A DNA stretch of 7,157 nt from CG2-30-46-19 sp034414555 (GCA_034414555.1 DAOUMA010000007.1:1-7157), one strand, 5' to 3'; positions 1 to 5,875 are shown, numbered from the stretch's first letter. The notes: generated by a model not told the origin, from the letters alone. Numbers and translations are program-made.

Positions 1-1
1 A

Positions 2-100
2 TTATCCGAGCTATTTCTGCTTGTGGATGTCCCGGAGACATTGTGGAACCTTGAAATTGAGAACAAGATACTGAAAACCATAGATTCGTTTGTAACCTAA
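2..100 (+). CDS. C-terminal end of an unrecognised gene (5' end outside window)
   Basis: An open frame enters from the window edge and ends at TAA (98-100), giving 32 residues that begin LSELFLLVDVPE and end ILKTIDSFVT. The composition is protein-like: an alternating hydrophobic segment (LFLLVDV) is followed by a charged amphipathic stretch (NLEIENKILKTIDSF) that would make a good C-terminal helix. The other two plus frames hit stops early. No family can be named from so short a tail. It is read as a gene end because of its amino-acid pattern, not from homology. Nothing that looks like a canonical terminator with a T-tract follows it. Confidence 0.4.
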   Translation, partial: LSELFLLVDVPETLWNLEIENKILKTIDSFVT

Positions 101-308
101 CCAGCATTGCCAAAAGATGTGGAGAGCTAAGTTTTCTGGGTTCTCCCATCCTGCCCTCATTCCCTTTCTAATCTCGTATGAGTTTGCTGCTGGTGCTGCT
201 AGTATTTGAAACTATTGAGACCCATTCAACTATCTCTCCTATTCTAGCCAGAAGCCATCAACCCTTATACAATCGTCCAGAATGTGTGATTTCAAAGTCG
301 CCTGTTAG
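101..308. other. Non-coding stretch between two gene ends, nothing recognisable
   Basis: About 200 bases lie between the stop of the plus-strand tail and the stop of the minus-strand PAP2 gene, so both neighbours end here. I see one weak stem (GGAGA at 121-125 with TCTCC downstream) without a following T-run, and a 30-codon ATG frame at 117 without a ribosome-binding site. Neither supports a feature. No tRNA-like or IS-end pattern is visible. Confidence 0.4.
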
Positions 309-946
309 TTAGTGACGGGCCTTGCAAGTCTGGTGAAACCAGATCACCGCAGTTAATAAGACTCCACCTATAAGGTAGCCTCCTATAACGTCACTGGGCC
401 AGTGGACTCCCAGGTAAACCCGAGAAGTGCCGATTAAGAAAATTAAAGCAATCAAACCTGCTAGAACCACCATCCGTAGGGTACGATTCTTCAGATTGAT
501 GAAGGCAAAATAAGCTAGGAGTCCCAAACCACAATAGCAAAGAAAGCATGCCCACTGGGGAATCCATTATCTTGCTCACGGGATAAGATGTGAACTAGAT
601 CCACCGAGGGCCATGGATGGCTGACGGCCAGCTTCAAGGGTGTATTTACAAGCGTGAGTAATCCCCCGACCGGAATCATGATGGCCTCCAGCCTGCCTAT
701 GCGCCACCAAACAAGGATACCGATGATAACAACCACCAGCACTGAAGACCAGCCCCCAAATGTAAACGAAACGCAGTCCATGAATGAGAGCAAAAAATGA
801 TTATCAAAAGATTGCAAACGGAGCGTCAGGTACAGGTCGCCTGGAAACCGGGGTGTGAACCGGGCGTAAATCGAGACGATCAAAGCCAGAATTGCCAGAA
901 ATCCAACAATCAGCTTAAATTTGGTATTTCCCCCGTGTTTCTCCAA
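309..946 (-). pseudogene. PAP2-family membrane phosphatase, frameshifted
   Basis: Type 2 phosphatidic acid phosphatases are membrane enzymes that remove phosphate from lipid phosphates such as undecaprenyl pyrophosphate or phosphatidate, using three motifs: K-x6-RP, PSGH and SR-x5-H-x3-D. All three are here, but in two frames. The first frame (946 to 515) carries several hydrophobic helices, KLAVSHPWP (K105) and PSGH (130-133). The second (from about 527 to 309) carries SRVYLGVHWPSD, then a final helix. The two join without loss if one base is added in the run GTGGTTTGGG near 525-531; the repaired protein is about 212 residues, normal for the family. The motif-1 arginine is replaced by Trp112 (TGG at 613-611; CGG would be Arg), a second sign of decay. 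The apparent start is TTG at 946 with no clear ribosome-binding site. A weak promoter, CTGACA/TGAAAT with 17-base spacing, sits at 997-969. A sequencing indel could explain the frameshift but not the Arg loss. Confidence 0.85.
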
Positions 947-1238
947 TAAGAATGAAAAGGATACCGCTATTTCATATTTTAAAGTCGCGGCTGTCAGGCA
1001 AGAAACGAAGCCATACTAGAAAGGTTTCTTGTGGCTGGCTCCTATCAATAATAGGAATTATAGCACGTGGTAGAGCTGGACAACCCTAACCCTGAACATT
1101 AGCTTGTTTTGTTCAGTTGTCAAGTTATGCTCCTAATGCCAGAACCAAATTAGTAGCACCCGTAGGCATAAAATTAAGCATCTCCCTCGAATCTTAATAA
1201 GCTCTTAATATTCAGTTGTTACAATTTTTACTAGAAAT
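947..1238. other. AT-rich non-coding stretch between PAP2 and the permease remnant
   Basis: About 290 bases carry no supported gene. The left part is the upstream region of the minus-strand PAP2 gene. It contains a perfect 6-bp inverted repeat (1040-1056). The right part becomes AT-rich (for example CTTAATAAGCTCTTAATATT at 1194-1213). I checked the three plus frames for the missing N-terminal parts of the permease that begins near 1239 and found none, so the rest of that gene is absent rather than merely frameshifted. No IS ends or transposase fragment are apparent. Confidence 0.5.
1040..1056. repeat. Perfect inverted repeat TCCTAT-CAATA-ATAGGA
   Basis: A 6-bp perfect inverted repeat with a 5-base spacer lies about 95 bases upstream of the PAP2 start. 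It could be a small operator or a weak hairpin; it is short enough to be chance. There is no T-run on either side, so it is not a convincing terminator. Confidence 0.25.
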
Positions 1239-1691
1239 ATTAAAAATGATTTCACCATTACTTCCCAGCAGGACATCATTAACACTATATCCCAGACCAC
1301 GAGCAGCATTACTTTACTTCTGGGGGCTATTGTTGTCATTGCACTGCTGGTGGGAGGTATTGGTGTGATGAACATCATGCTGGTATCAGTGCTGGAGAGG
1401 ACCAGAGAAATAGGCATCCGCAAAGCGCTGGGAGGTCGGGACCGGGATATATGGGCTCAGTTTCTCATAGAGGCAGCCCTCTTGACGTTTGCTGGTGGCA
1501 TCATCGGAGTTGCCGTAGGCTGGGGAGTCTCATACCTCGTCTCCAGCGTGGGGCAAATGACGACCGTGGTTTCAGCTGATATTGTTATCCTTGCGGTTTC
1601 GGTGTCCGTTGGTATTGGTCTATTCTTCGGGTTTTATCCCGCCTGGAACGCTTCACGCCTTGACCCCATTCAAGCGCTGAGGTTGGAATGA
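1239..1691 (+). pseudogene. MacB/FtsX-type ABC transporter permease, 5'-truncated remnant
   Basis: This is the C-terminal third of a MacB-like permease, the membrane subunit that works with a LolD/MacB-type ATPase in lipoprotein, peptide or macrolide export. Family-like sequence starts at about 1248 with DFTITSQQDI (the end of the periplasmic domain). It then shows the first hydrophobic segment with GGIGVMNIMLVSV, the conserved cytoplasmic loop ERTREIGIRKALGG, two more membrane segments, and the family's closing signature PAWNASRLDPIQALRLE before TGA (1689-1691). Full permeases are about 400 residues; about 150 remain. The frame is closed by TAA at 1206-1208, and no homologous coding continues upstream in any frame. 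Starting internally at GTG 1350 would cut the first membrane helix, so no start is credible. The truncation, not the frame, is the defect: the gene was cut at about 1240. No ATPase gene is in the window. Confidence 0.85.
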
Positions 1692-1699
1692 TAGCCTCT

Positions 1700-1735
1700 A
1701 ATTTAAGCACTGTGCATGTATAGAGCACTTAAATT
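1700..1735 (+). repeat. Inverted repeat between the permease end and the surface-protein gene
   Basis: AATTTAAG (1700-1707) is the exact reverse complement of CTTAAATT (1728-1735), separated by 20 bases that hold a second partial pairing around GCAC/GTGC. It begins nine bases after the permease stop. It might act as a weak transcription stop or mRNA end structure, but there is no T-tract and the stem is AT-rich. Confidence 0.3.
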
Positions 1736-1779
1736 CATTCTCCCATGAAAGGAGGCGTTTGTAATATTGGAAATATGGC

Positions 1780-1786
1780 AAGGAGG
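1780..1786 (+). promoter_or_regulatory. Ribosome-binding site AAGGAGG that fixes the start at 1796
   Basis: AAGGAGG lies nine bases before ATG 1796. In-frame ATGs also occur at 1745 and 1775, but the first has no ribosome-binding site before it. Starting at 1796 puts the basic residues and hydrophobic core of the signal peptide directly at the N-terminus (MKLLPRL...). A second AAAGGAGG at 1747-1754 has no well-placed in-frame start. Confidence 0.75.
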
Positions 1787-1795
1787 TTAGTTGAA

Positions 1796-3373
1796 ATGAA
1801 GTTACTACCTCGATTGATTATTGCCTTTGGGATCTGCCTTATAGCTGTTCCGGCTCTAATTTTGACCACTCCTGTCCAAGCTCAACCCGCAATTGACCTC
1901 TCCATGAGTTCGGGCTATGTCGGAGACGAAATTGTCGTTTATGGCGAAAACTTCACGCCTTATAGTGGAATCTCTGTCTATTACTACATAACTCCCGACG
2001 ACTCTGTTTACGTGGGCGAAGGCTACGTTAATAGCGGTGGCGAGTTCTCAGTCGGCTTCCCTATCCCTGAGAGTTACACGGGGAGCCACGAAATCCAGGT
2101 TGACTATGATTCAGAGTATCTCGATACCACCTTTGCTGTTGAACCAATGCTGGAGATAACCAGTCCCGGTGATGCCACAGGTCTGGTAGGCAGTGAAGTT
2201 ACCATAGAAGGTACTGGATTTGGGGAGGCCGAAGATTATATTGAGGTAAGGTACTACACCACAAGTAGTGACTTCACTGTGGTAGAAAGCGGCATTACTG
2301 CTAGTGAGTATGGCACGTTTGCGGCAACTTTCCAGGTTCCGGCATCAAGCGGGGGTGAGCATGAAATACTCGCCAAAGGTGAAGTTACTGCTGAAGATGA
2401 GGTAAATGAAGCAACTTTCACCGTGAAACCGAGCATGAGCCTGAGCGAGTCTTCGGGCTATGTTGGGGACAGCGTAACAGTAACTGGCAACGGCTTTGGC
2501 GCCAGCGAGACCGGCATCATGGTAACCTACGATGGCAGCCAGGCGGGTTCTACGACTAATGCTGATGCCTGGGGTGCCTGGACAATTACCTTCGCGGCTC
2601 CGGAAAGCGCCAAGGGTTCCCATACAATTGATGCTTATGGCAGCTACACCTCAGCCGCTGAGGTTAGTGAAAAGGAATTCACTATATCCCAAGAAGCAAT
2701 ACTAACACCAACCGAAGGGTATGTAGGCACAAGCCTGAGTGTTAGTGGCACTGGCTTCGCCGCCAACCAGGGAGTCAGCATAAACTACGATGGCACCCAG
2801 GTAGCTACCGCTACAAGCAACAATGAAGGCAGTTTTTCTGCCAGTTTCCTGGCGCCCAAAAGCATCCATGGCAATCATACCGTAATAGCCGGTGACGCTT
2901 CAGACAATTCAGTTTCACTTAACTTCGCTATGTCATCAACGCCTCCACCCCTGCCTGTGCTTATCTTGCCAGCAAATGGCAGCCGGCTTGGTTTTAAAGT
3001 AGCTCCGGCATTTCAGTGGTCGGCAGTAACAGACCCCAGTGGCGTGGTCTACGAATTGCAGATTGCCACTGACGCAGGCTTCGTCAACCTTGTGGTTCCC
3101 GAGATCAGTAATTTAACTGATAATCATTATGCATTACCTGAGGTGCAAGCCTTACGTTATGTTACTTACTACTGGAGGGTAAAGGCAATAGATGGTGCCC
3201 AGAATGATAGTGGCTGGACTACAGCTTACTCCTTCCACTTGGGGCTCCTGCCTTTATGGGCATTCATTGTCATAATAGCCTTGGTAGTAGTGCTTATTGG
3301 TGTCCTGGTTTACCTTTTCAGGCGTAAAAAGAAGAGTCTCATCTCATATGAGTCAGAAAAGGAAAGCAGGTAG
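1796..3373 (+). CDS. Secreted, membrane-anchored protein with four TIG-like repeats and a fibronectin-like domain
   Basis: The product is 525 residues from ATG 1796. It begins with a signal peptide (basic MKLLPRL, hydrophobic residues 8-23, probable cleavage after PVQA at 29). Four Ig-like repeats of the IPT/TIG type follow at about 33-117, 118-212, 213-298 and 299-379. Each opens with a version of GYVGDxVxVxGxGF and closes with FxxPxSxxGxHxI. A Pro-rich linker (STPPPLPV) leads to a fibronectin-III-like domain at about 388-483 (ending YYWRVKAIDGA...GWTTAYSFHL). One membrane helix (484-508) and a basic tail with RRKKK finish the protein, so the repeats face outward and the tail is cytoplasmic. 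There is no LPxTG sorting motif or lipobox. A structural, adhesive or envelope-spacer role is likely. No catalytic residues are seen. It lies 104 bases after the permease remnant, with no clear promoter of its own. Confidence 0.85.
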   Translation: MKLLPRLIIAFGICLIAVPALILTTPVQAQPAIDLSMSSGYVGDEIVVYGENFTPYSGISVYYYITPDDSVYVGEGYVNSGGEFSVGFPIPESYTGSHEIQVDYDSEYLDTTFAVEPMLEITSPGDATGLVGSEVTIEGTGFGEAEDYIEVRYYTTSSDFTVVESGITASEYGTFAATFQVPASSGGEHEILAKGEVTAEDEVNEATFTVKPSMSLSESSGYVGDSVTVTGNGFGASETGIMVTYDGSQAGSTTNADAWGAWTITFAAPESAKGSHTIDAYGSYTSAAEVSEKEFTISQEAILTPTEGYVGTSLSVSGTGFAANQGVSINYDGTQVATATSNNEGSFSASFLAPKSIHGNHTVIAGDASDNSVSLNFAMSSTPPPLPVLILPANGSRLGFKVAPAFQWSAVTDPSGVVYELQIATDAGFVNLVVPEISNLTDNHYALPEVQALRYVTYYWRVKAIDGAQNDSGWTTAYSFHLGLLPLWAFIVIIALVVVLIGVLVYLFRRKKKSLISYESEKESR

Positions 3374-3389
3374 GAAGTGAAACTAACAG

Positions 3390-3647
3390 TTATTGGACTG
3401 GGGCAATGTGGTTCTTTTCCTTGCCTTTTGTTTTTGCGTTCTCGATCTGAGCCAGCGGTAGTTTGGCGATATCCTTACCAAACAACTCGGAGTCGTGAAT
3501 AACAACAAACTTATGATCAATAGTTTCTTGAACATCGCACTCAATGGCATCCACTCCGATATTAATGGCTGCTTCAAACGCTTCAAGGGTATTGTCCGGA
3601 AATGTCTTTGTGAAGCCTCTGTGTGCTATGTTTATAATGTTCCTCAT
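3390..3647 (-). pseudogene. Glycerophosphodiester phosphodiesterase, 3'-truncated remnant
   Basis: GDPD enzymes are metal-dependent TIM barrels that split glycerophosphodiesters into an alcohol and glycerol-3-phosphate. The first 85 codons show the family's opening blocks in order: AHRGF (the catalytic HRG at 9-11), DNTLEAFEAAINIGVDAIECDVQ in pieces (the metal-binding Glu and Asp of IECDV), and FVVIHD (the second catalytic His). After LPLAQIENAKTK the sequence leaves the family pattern and stops at 3390. Intact proteins are about 230-260 residues, so most of the barrel, including the second metal ligand and the substrate loop, is missing. Only 16 bases separate this stop from the stop of the convergent surface-protein gene, so the missing part is not nearby in another frame. 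ATG 3645-3647 has no ribosome-binding site but stands right behind a plausible promoter, suggesting a leaderless start in the original gene. Confidence 0.8.
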
Positions 3648-3653
3648 AGAACT

Positions 3654-3682
3654 ATTTTAACCATTTCGTCAGAAAGTGTCGT
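3654..3682 (-). promoter_or_regulatory. Candidate promoter placing transcription start at the GDPD ATG
   Basis: On the minus strand ACGACA (3682-3677) and TAAAAT (3659-3654) are separated by exactly 17 bases. They match the sigma70 consensus at 4/6 and 5/6 positions. Transcription would begin about six or seven bases after the -10 box, which is at the ATG (3647). This explains the missing ribosome-binding site and suggests a leaderless mRNA. Such matches arise by chance in AT-rich DNA, so it is only a candidate. Confidence 0.35.
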
Positions 3683-3758
3683 GAGGAAATTGGATAGGGA
3701 AGTATCCGTTCTTTGCCTCTTCTAGCGCCCATAAATCATAGTGGAAAATAATAAGTGG

Positions 3759-3829
3759 TCACCCAACCCCATAGACGATCTTCGTGGGGCCGTTGTAGAC
3801 AAACGCCAAATCTTGATCGTAACAATCAT
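3759..3829 (-). pseudogene. Possible N-terminal fragment of an iron-type alcohol dehydrogenase
   Basis: About 80 bases after the ligase stop, AAGGAGAG (3839-3832) precedes ATG 3829-3827, a well-formed gene start reading MIVTIK. One base shift later the next frame reads LAFVYNGPTKIVYGVG and then TGA (3761-3759). The pattern F-x-x-PTKIV-x-G-x-G is the hallmark opening of group III (iron-type) alcohol dehydrogenases, where it forms the first strand and the start of the cofactor-binding domain. Intact members have about 380 residues; here only about 25 codons survive, with a frameshift and a stop. A dehydrogenase behind an acyl-CoA ligase would be a plausible operon partner. The match is short, so the family call is tentative. 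The good ribosome-binding site is the stronger evidence that a real gene once began here. Confidence 0.4.
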
Positions 3830-3910
3830 CTCTCTCCTTAATATAAGCGTTAGTTCTGATAAGGCATTGCTTTTTCGTGGAGGAAGCATAGGATCTGATA
3901 TCGTCTGCCC

Positions 3911-5473
3911 TCATCCTTCCTCCTTCCAGTAGGGTTCTCTCAGCACACGCTTGAGCACCTTGCCCAGGACATTGCGAGGGAGGGAATCGCGGAATTCCAC
4001 CGCACTTAAGCGTTGATGCTTGGCGAGTTGCCTGTTTGTCCAATCCTTCAGCTCGTCGGCGGAAATGGAGGCCTGTGGTTTGGGAATCACCAAGGCCAGC
4101 GGGGTCTCACCCCATTTCTTATGGGGGATGCCGATGACCGCGACATCCATGACCTCTGGATGTGTCCTCATAATGTTCTCGATATCGTTGGAGTAGATGT
4201 TCATTCCCCCCGAGATGATCATGTCCTTCTTGCGGTCCAGTATGTAGAGGAAACCCTCTTCATCCAACTTTCCGATATCCCCGGACTTTATATAGGCCCT
4301 TCCCTTTTCATCGAACCACATCGCTTCCCGGGTCTTCCCGGGCTGCTTATAATAGCACCTCATTATGCCCGGGCCCCCGTAACCAACGACCTCGCCGAGC
4401 TCACCCTTGGGCAACTCCTTGCCCTGGTCATCAATAATGCGGATGTCCATGCCCCCTATCGGTTTTCCCACCGAGGCGCTCTTTCGGACGACATCCTGGG
4501 GAGCCAGGATGGTAGCCATTCCCTCCGTCAGACCATATAGCTCGGTCAAGTCGCAGCCAAACCTCTCAATGATCTTGAGCTTCATCACCTTCATCATCGG
4601 CGCCCCAGCGCTGATCAAGACGCTGTAGGAGGAAAGGTCGTAATCATCGAACCTCGGGTCATTTAAGATCAGGTAGTACTGCGTCGGTACCATAAAGGTA
4701 TGGGAGGGTCGCTCCAGCTGGGAAAGCCTCAGGAACTCCAGGATATCGAAATTGGGCATGATTATCACAGTCCCCCCCACGACAAGGGTGGGAAGCGTTA
4801 TCATCCAGGTGCCGTTGTTGAACAGGGGAGTGGTTACTAAAGACCTAGAATTGCTGTATACCCGGAGTGCGTAGCTTAGGGCCAATCCGAACATGGAACG
4901 CGCGTAATGGGTGTGCACGATCCCCTTGGGCGTACCGGTGGTTCCCGAACTGTACATGACGTTGAAATCGCCCGTGGGGTCGACCTTCACCAAGGGCTCC
5001 TCAGTTGAGGCCTTGGCTATGAACTGCCGGTAAGAGGGCCAGCCTTCCCTCTCATAGCCCACGGTGAAGATGCTTTCCTCACTTATCGTTTTGGTCCCTA
5101 TCAGCTCGGTGGATACCAAGTTTTCCCGTCCCGGCCCGACGAAAATGGCCTTCGCGTCGCTATCTTCGATCATCATGGAAACGGCGTCCGGTTGCAGCCA
5201 GGTGGAAAGCGGCACTACCACGCCGCCCGCCTTGGTTATCCCGAAGATCAGATAAAGCATCTCAGGCGAATTATCCAGCAGGGTGCACACCTTCTCCCCT
5301 TTTTTCACGCCCATATCTAGGAGGGCGTTGGCCACCCTGTTGATTTCCTGGTTGAGTTCCGACCAAGTTATACGCTTCTCGCCAAAGATCACCGCTTCCT
5401 TGTCCGGCTGCCACCTGGCGTAGTCGGCTATTATGTCGGGCAGAACAGGGTATGCAATCTCAAAGTGTTCCAT
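3911..5473 (-). CDS. AMP-forming acyl-CoA ligase (long/medium-chain or aromatic acid type)
   Basis: This 520-residue member of the ANL adenylating superfamily activates a carboxylic acid with ATP to an acyl-AMP and then transfers it to CoA in the cytoplasm. All core motifs are present: the P-loop YSSGTTGTPKG (174-184), ELYGLTEG (311-318), the ribose-binding Asp in IKSGD (399), the hinge DRKKDMIISGGMN (413-425) and the catalytic lysine in NVLGKVLKR (Lys505). The length is normal and no stop or frameshift interrupts it, so it should be active. The acid substrate cannot be read from sequence; the closest-looking group is the fatty-acid/crotonobetaine-type ligases. ATG 5471-5473 overlaps the last 14 bases of the HTH gene and has no ribosome-binding site of its own, which implies translational coupling. 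Its DNA is clearly more GC-rich than its flanks (37 of 60 bases at 4321-4380). Downstream sits a broken dehydrogenase start, so it was probably part of a longer operon. Confidence 0.95.
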   Translation of the reverse strand: MEHFEIAYPVLPDIIADYARWQPDKEAVIFGEKRITWSELNQEINRVANALLDMGVKKGEKVCTLLDNSPEMLYLIFGITKAGGVVVPLSTWLQPDAVSMMIEDSDAKAIFVGPGRENLVSTELIGTKTISEESIFTVGYEREGWPSYRQFIAKASTEEPLVKVDPTGDFNVMYSSGTTGTPKGIVHTHYARSMFGLALSYALRVYSNSRSLVTTPLFNNGTWMITLPTLVVGGTVIIMPNFDILEFLRLSQLERPSHTFMVPTQYYLILNDPRFDDYDLSSYSVLISAGAPMMKVMKLKIIERFGCDLTELYGLTEGMATILAPQDVVRKSASVGKPIGGMDIRIIDDQGKELPKGELGEVVGYGGPGIMRCYYKQPGKTREAMWFDEKGRAYIKSGDIGKLDEEGFLYILDRKKDMIISGGMNIYSNDIENIMRTHPEVMDVAVIGIPHKKWGETPLALVIPKPQASISADELKDWTNRQLAKHQRLSAVEFRDSLPRNVLGKVLKRVLREPYWKEEG

Positions 5474-5678
5474 CGAAAGAGTTCACTAGCATAGCTTGGG
5501 CCTCCCTGAGCCAGTCCTCGTCAAAGAAGCTCAAGCCATACTTGTTTACAAAGGTAGGGGCAGGGAAGACACCATCTTTTAGCCGGCAGCGAAGCTTAGC
5601 GGGGTGTATACCCAATCGTTTGGCCGCTTCAGGAAGGGTCATATACTTGTATCGCTCAGCAATTCTTGGTCCTGCCAT
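5460..5678 (-). CDS. Small helix-turn-helix DNA-binding protein (MerR/excisionase-like HTH)
   Basis: The 72-residue product contains one helix-turn-helix of the MerR/HTH_17 type at about 13-40. MTLPEAAKRLGIHPAKLRCRL is the helix-turn-helix (Ala19 and Gly23-Ile24 at the usual positions). The wing follows as VFPAPTFVNKYGLSFFDEDWLREA, the common 'aspartate-tryptophan' ending of these domains. There is no effector or dimerisation domain, as in AlpA/excisionase-like proteins and small autoregulators. It overlaps the acyl-CoA ligase by 14 bases, so both are made from one mRNA, and a regulator of this locus is the simplest role. The start ATG 5676-5678 follows AAGG four bases earlier; an alternative ATG at 5640-5642 begins exactly at the HTH. 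A perfect palindrome 30 bases upstream is a candidate binding site. A phage origin is possible, but no recombinase is near. Confidence 0.8.
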   Translation of the reverse strand: MAGPRIAERYKYMTLPEAAKRLGIHPAKLRCRLKDGVFPAPTFVNKYGLSFFDEDWLREAQAMLVNSFDGTL

Positions 5679-5687
5679 CTTGCCTTG

Positions 5688-5719
5688 ATGTTACGACATT
5701 GTTAAATATATGTCAAAGA
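5688..5719 (-). promoter_or_regulatory. Promoter for the HTH-ligase operon
   Basis: On the minus strand a perfect -35 box TTGACA and a -10 box TAACAT (4/6) are separated by exactly 17 bases. The -35 box is formed by the right arm of the palindrome at 5708-5724. Predicted transcription start is near 5681, about three bases before ATG 5678. The mRNA would be nearly leaderless, and the upstream AAGG could hardly act as a ribosome-binding site. Confidence 0.6.
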
Positions 5720-5724
5720 CATAT
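5708..5724. promoter_or_regulatory. Perfect 17-bp palindrome, candidate operator
   Basis: ATATGTC-AAA-GACATAT is a perfect 7-bp inverted repeat with a 3-base spacer. It overlaps the -35 box of the minus-strand promoter, so a bound dimer would block RNA polymerase. Candidate ligands are the HTH product of the first gene or a dimeric TetR/MerR-type regulator encoded elsewhere. Confidence 0.55.
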
Positions 5725-5792
5725 GCCTTTGCACTTTTTAGCGGTTTGTTCACTACTTATCAGGCAAAGGCGGAGTTCGCATGGTTGTCGTA

Positions 5793-5821
5793 TTGCAAAC
5801 TCTGAAACTCAACGCTATTAT
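5793..5821 (+). promoter_or_regulatory. Promoter for the SDR gene
   Basis: TTGCAA (5793-5798, 4/6) and TATTAT (5816-5821, 5/6) are spaced by exactly 17 bases. Predicted start is near 5828, giving a leader of about 48 bases before the TTG at 5876. It diverges from the HTH-ligase promoter, leaving about 75 bases between the two -35 boxes, room for shared control. Confidence 0.5.
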
Positions 5822-5825
5822 ATGA

Positions 5826-5860
5826 GCCGGGGATAGTGCGTCACAAAGATAATCTCGGGC
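5826..5860 (+). promoter_or_regulatory. Imperfect hairpin in the SDR leader, ending at the ribosome-binding site
   Basis: GCCGGGGAT (5826-5834) can pair with ATCTCGGGC (5852-5860) with one mismatch and one G-U pair, around a 17-base loop. The 3' arm ends immediately before AAAGGAGGT (5861-5869). The stem covers nearly the whole predicted leader. It might influence ribosome access or be fortuitous; it has no recognised riboswitch sequence. Confidence 0.3.
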
Positions 5861-5869
5861 AAAGGAGGT
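5861..5869 (+). promoter_or_regulatory. Strong ribosome-binding site selecting a TTG start
   Basis: AAAGGAGGT is a near-perfect complement to the 16S rRNA end and sits six bases before TTG 5876-5878. No ATG lies within a suitable distance. The frame from this TTG enters the SDR fold at once, so TTG is the real start. Confidence 0.8.
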
Positions 5870-5875
5870 ATATTT

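Noticed and set aside
121..146. GGAGA...TCTCC stem as terminator of the first gene
   Set aside because: Only five pairs, a long loop and no following T-tract.
117..209. 30-codon ATG frame after the first gene tail
   Set aside because: No ribosome-binding site and nothing protein-family-like in the translation.
1112..1219. TTCAGTTGT occurring twice, at 1112 and 1211, as possible target-site duplication
   Set aside because: Nine bases in AT-rich DNA with no element, terminal inverted repeats or transposase between the copies.
1745..1795. Upstream ATG 1745 as start of the surface protein
   Set aside because: No ribosome-binding site before it, and it buries the signal peptide behind 17 extra residues; ATG 1796 has AAGGAGG nine bases upstream.
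2254..2623. Two minus-strand open frames under the surface-protein gene
   Set aside because: Shadows of the repeat protein; low complexity and no independent signals.
3839..4043. Rest of the minus frame from 4043 that runs into the dehydrogenase-like fragment
   Set aside because: The first part is the ligase C-terminus read in the wrong frame; only the final ~25 codons after the ribosome-binding site look meaningful.
4013..4540. 175-codon open frame on the plus strand inside the ligase
   Set aside because: It is the antisense shadow of a GC-rich, fully motif-supported ligase gene; it has no family-like motif and no ribosome-binding site.
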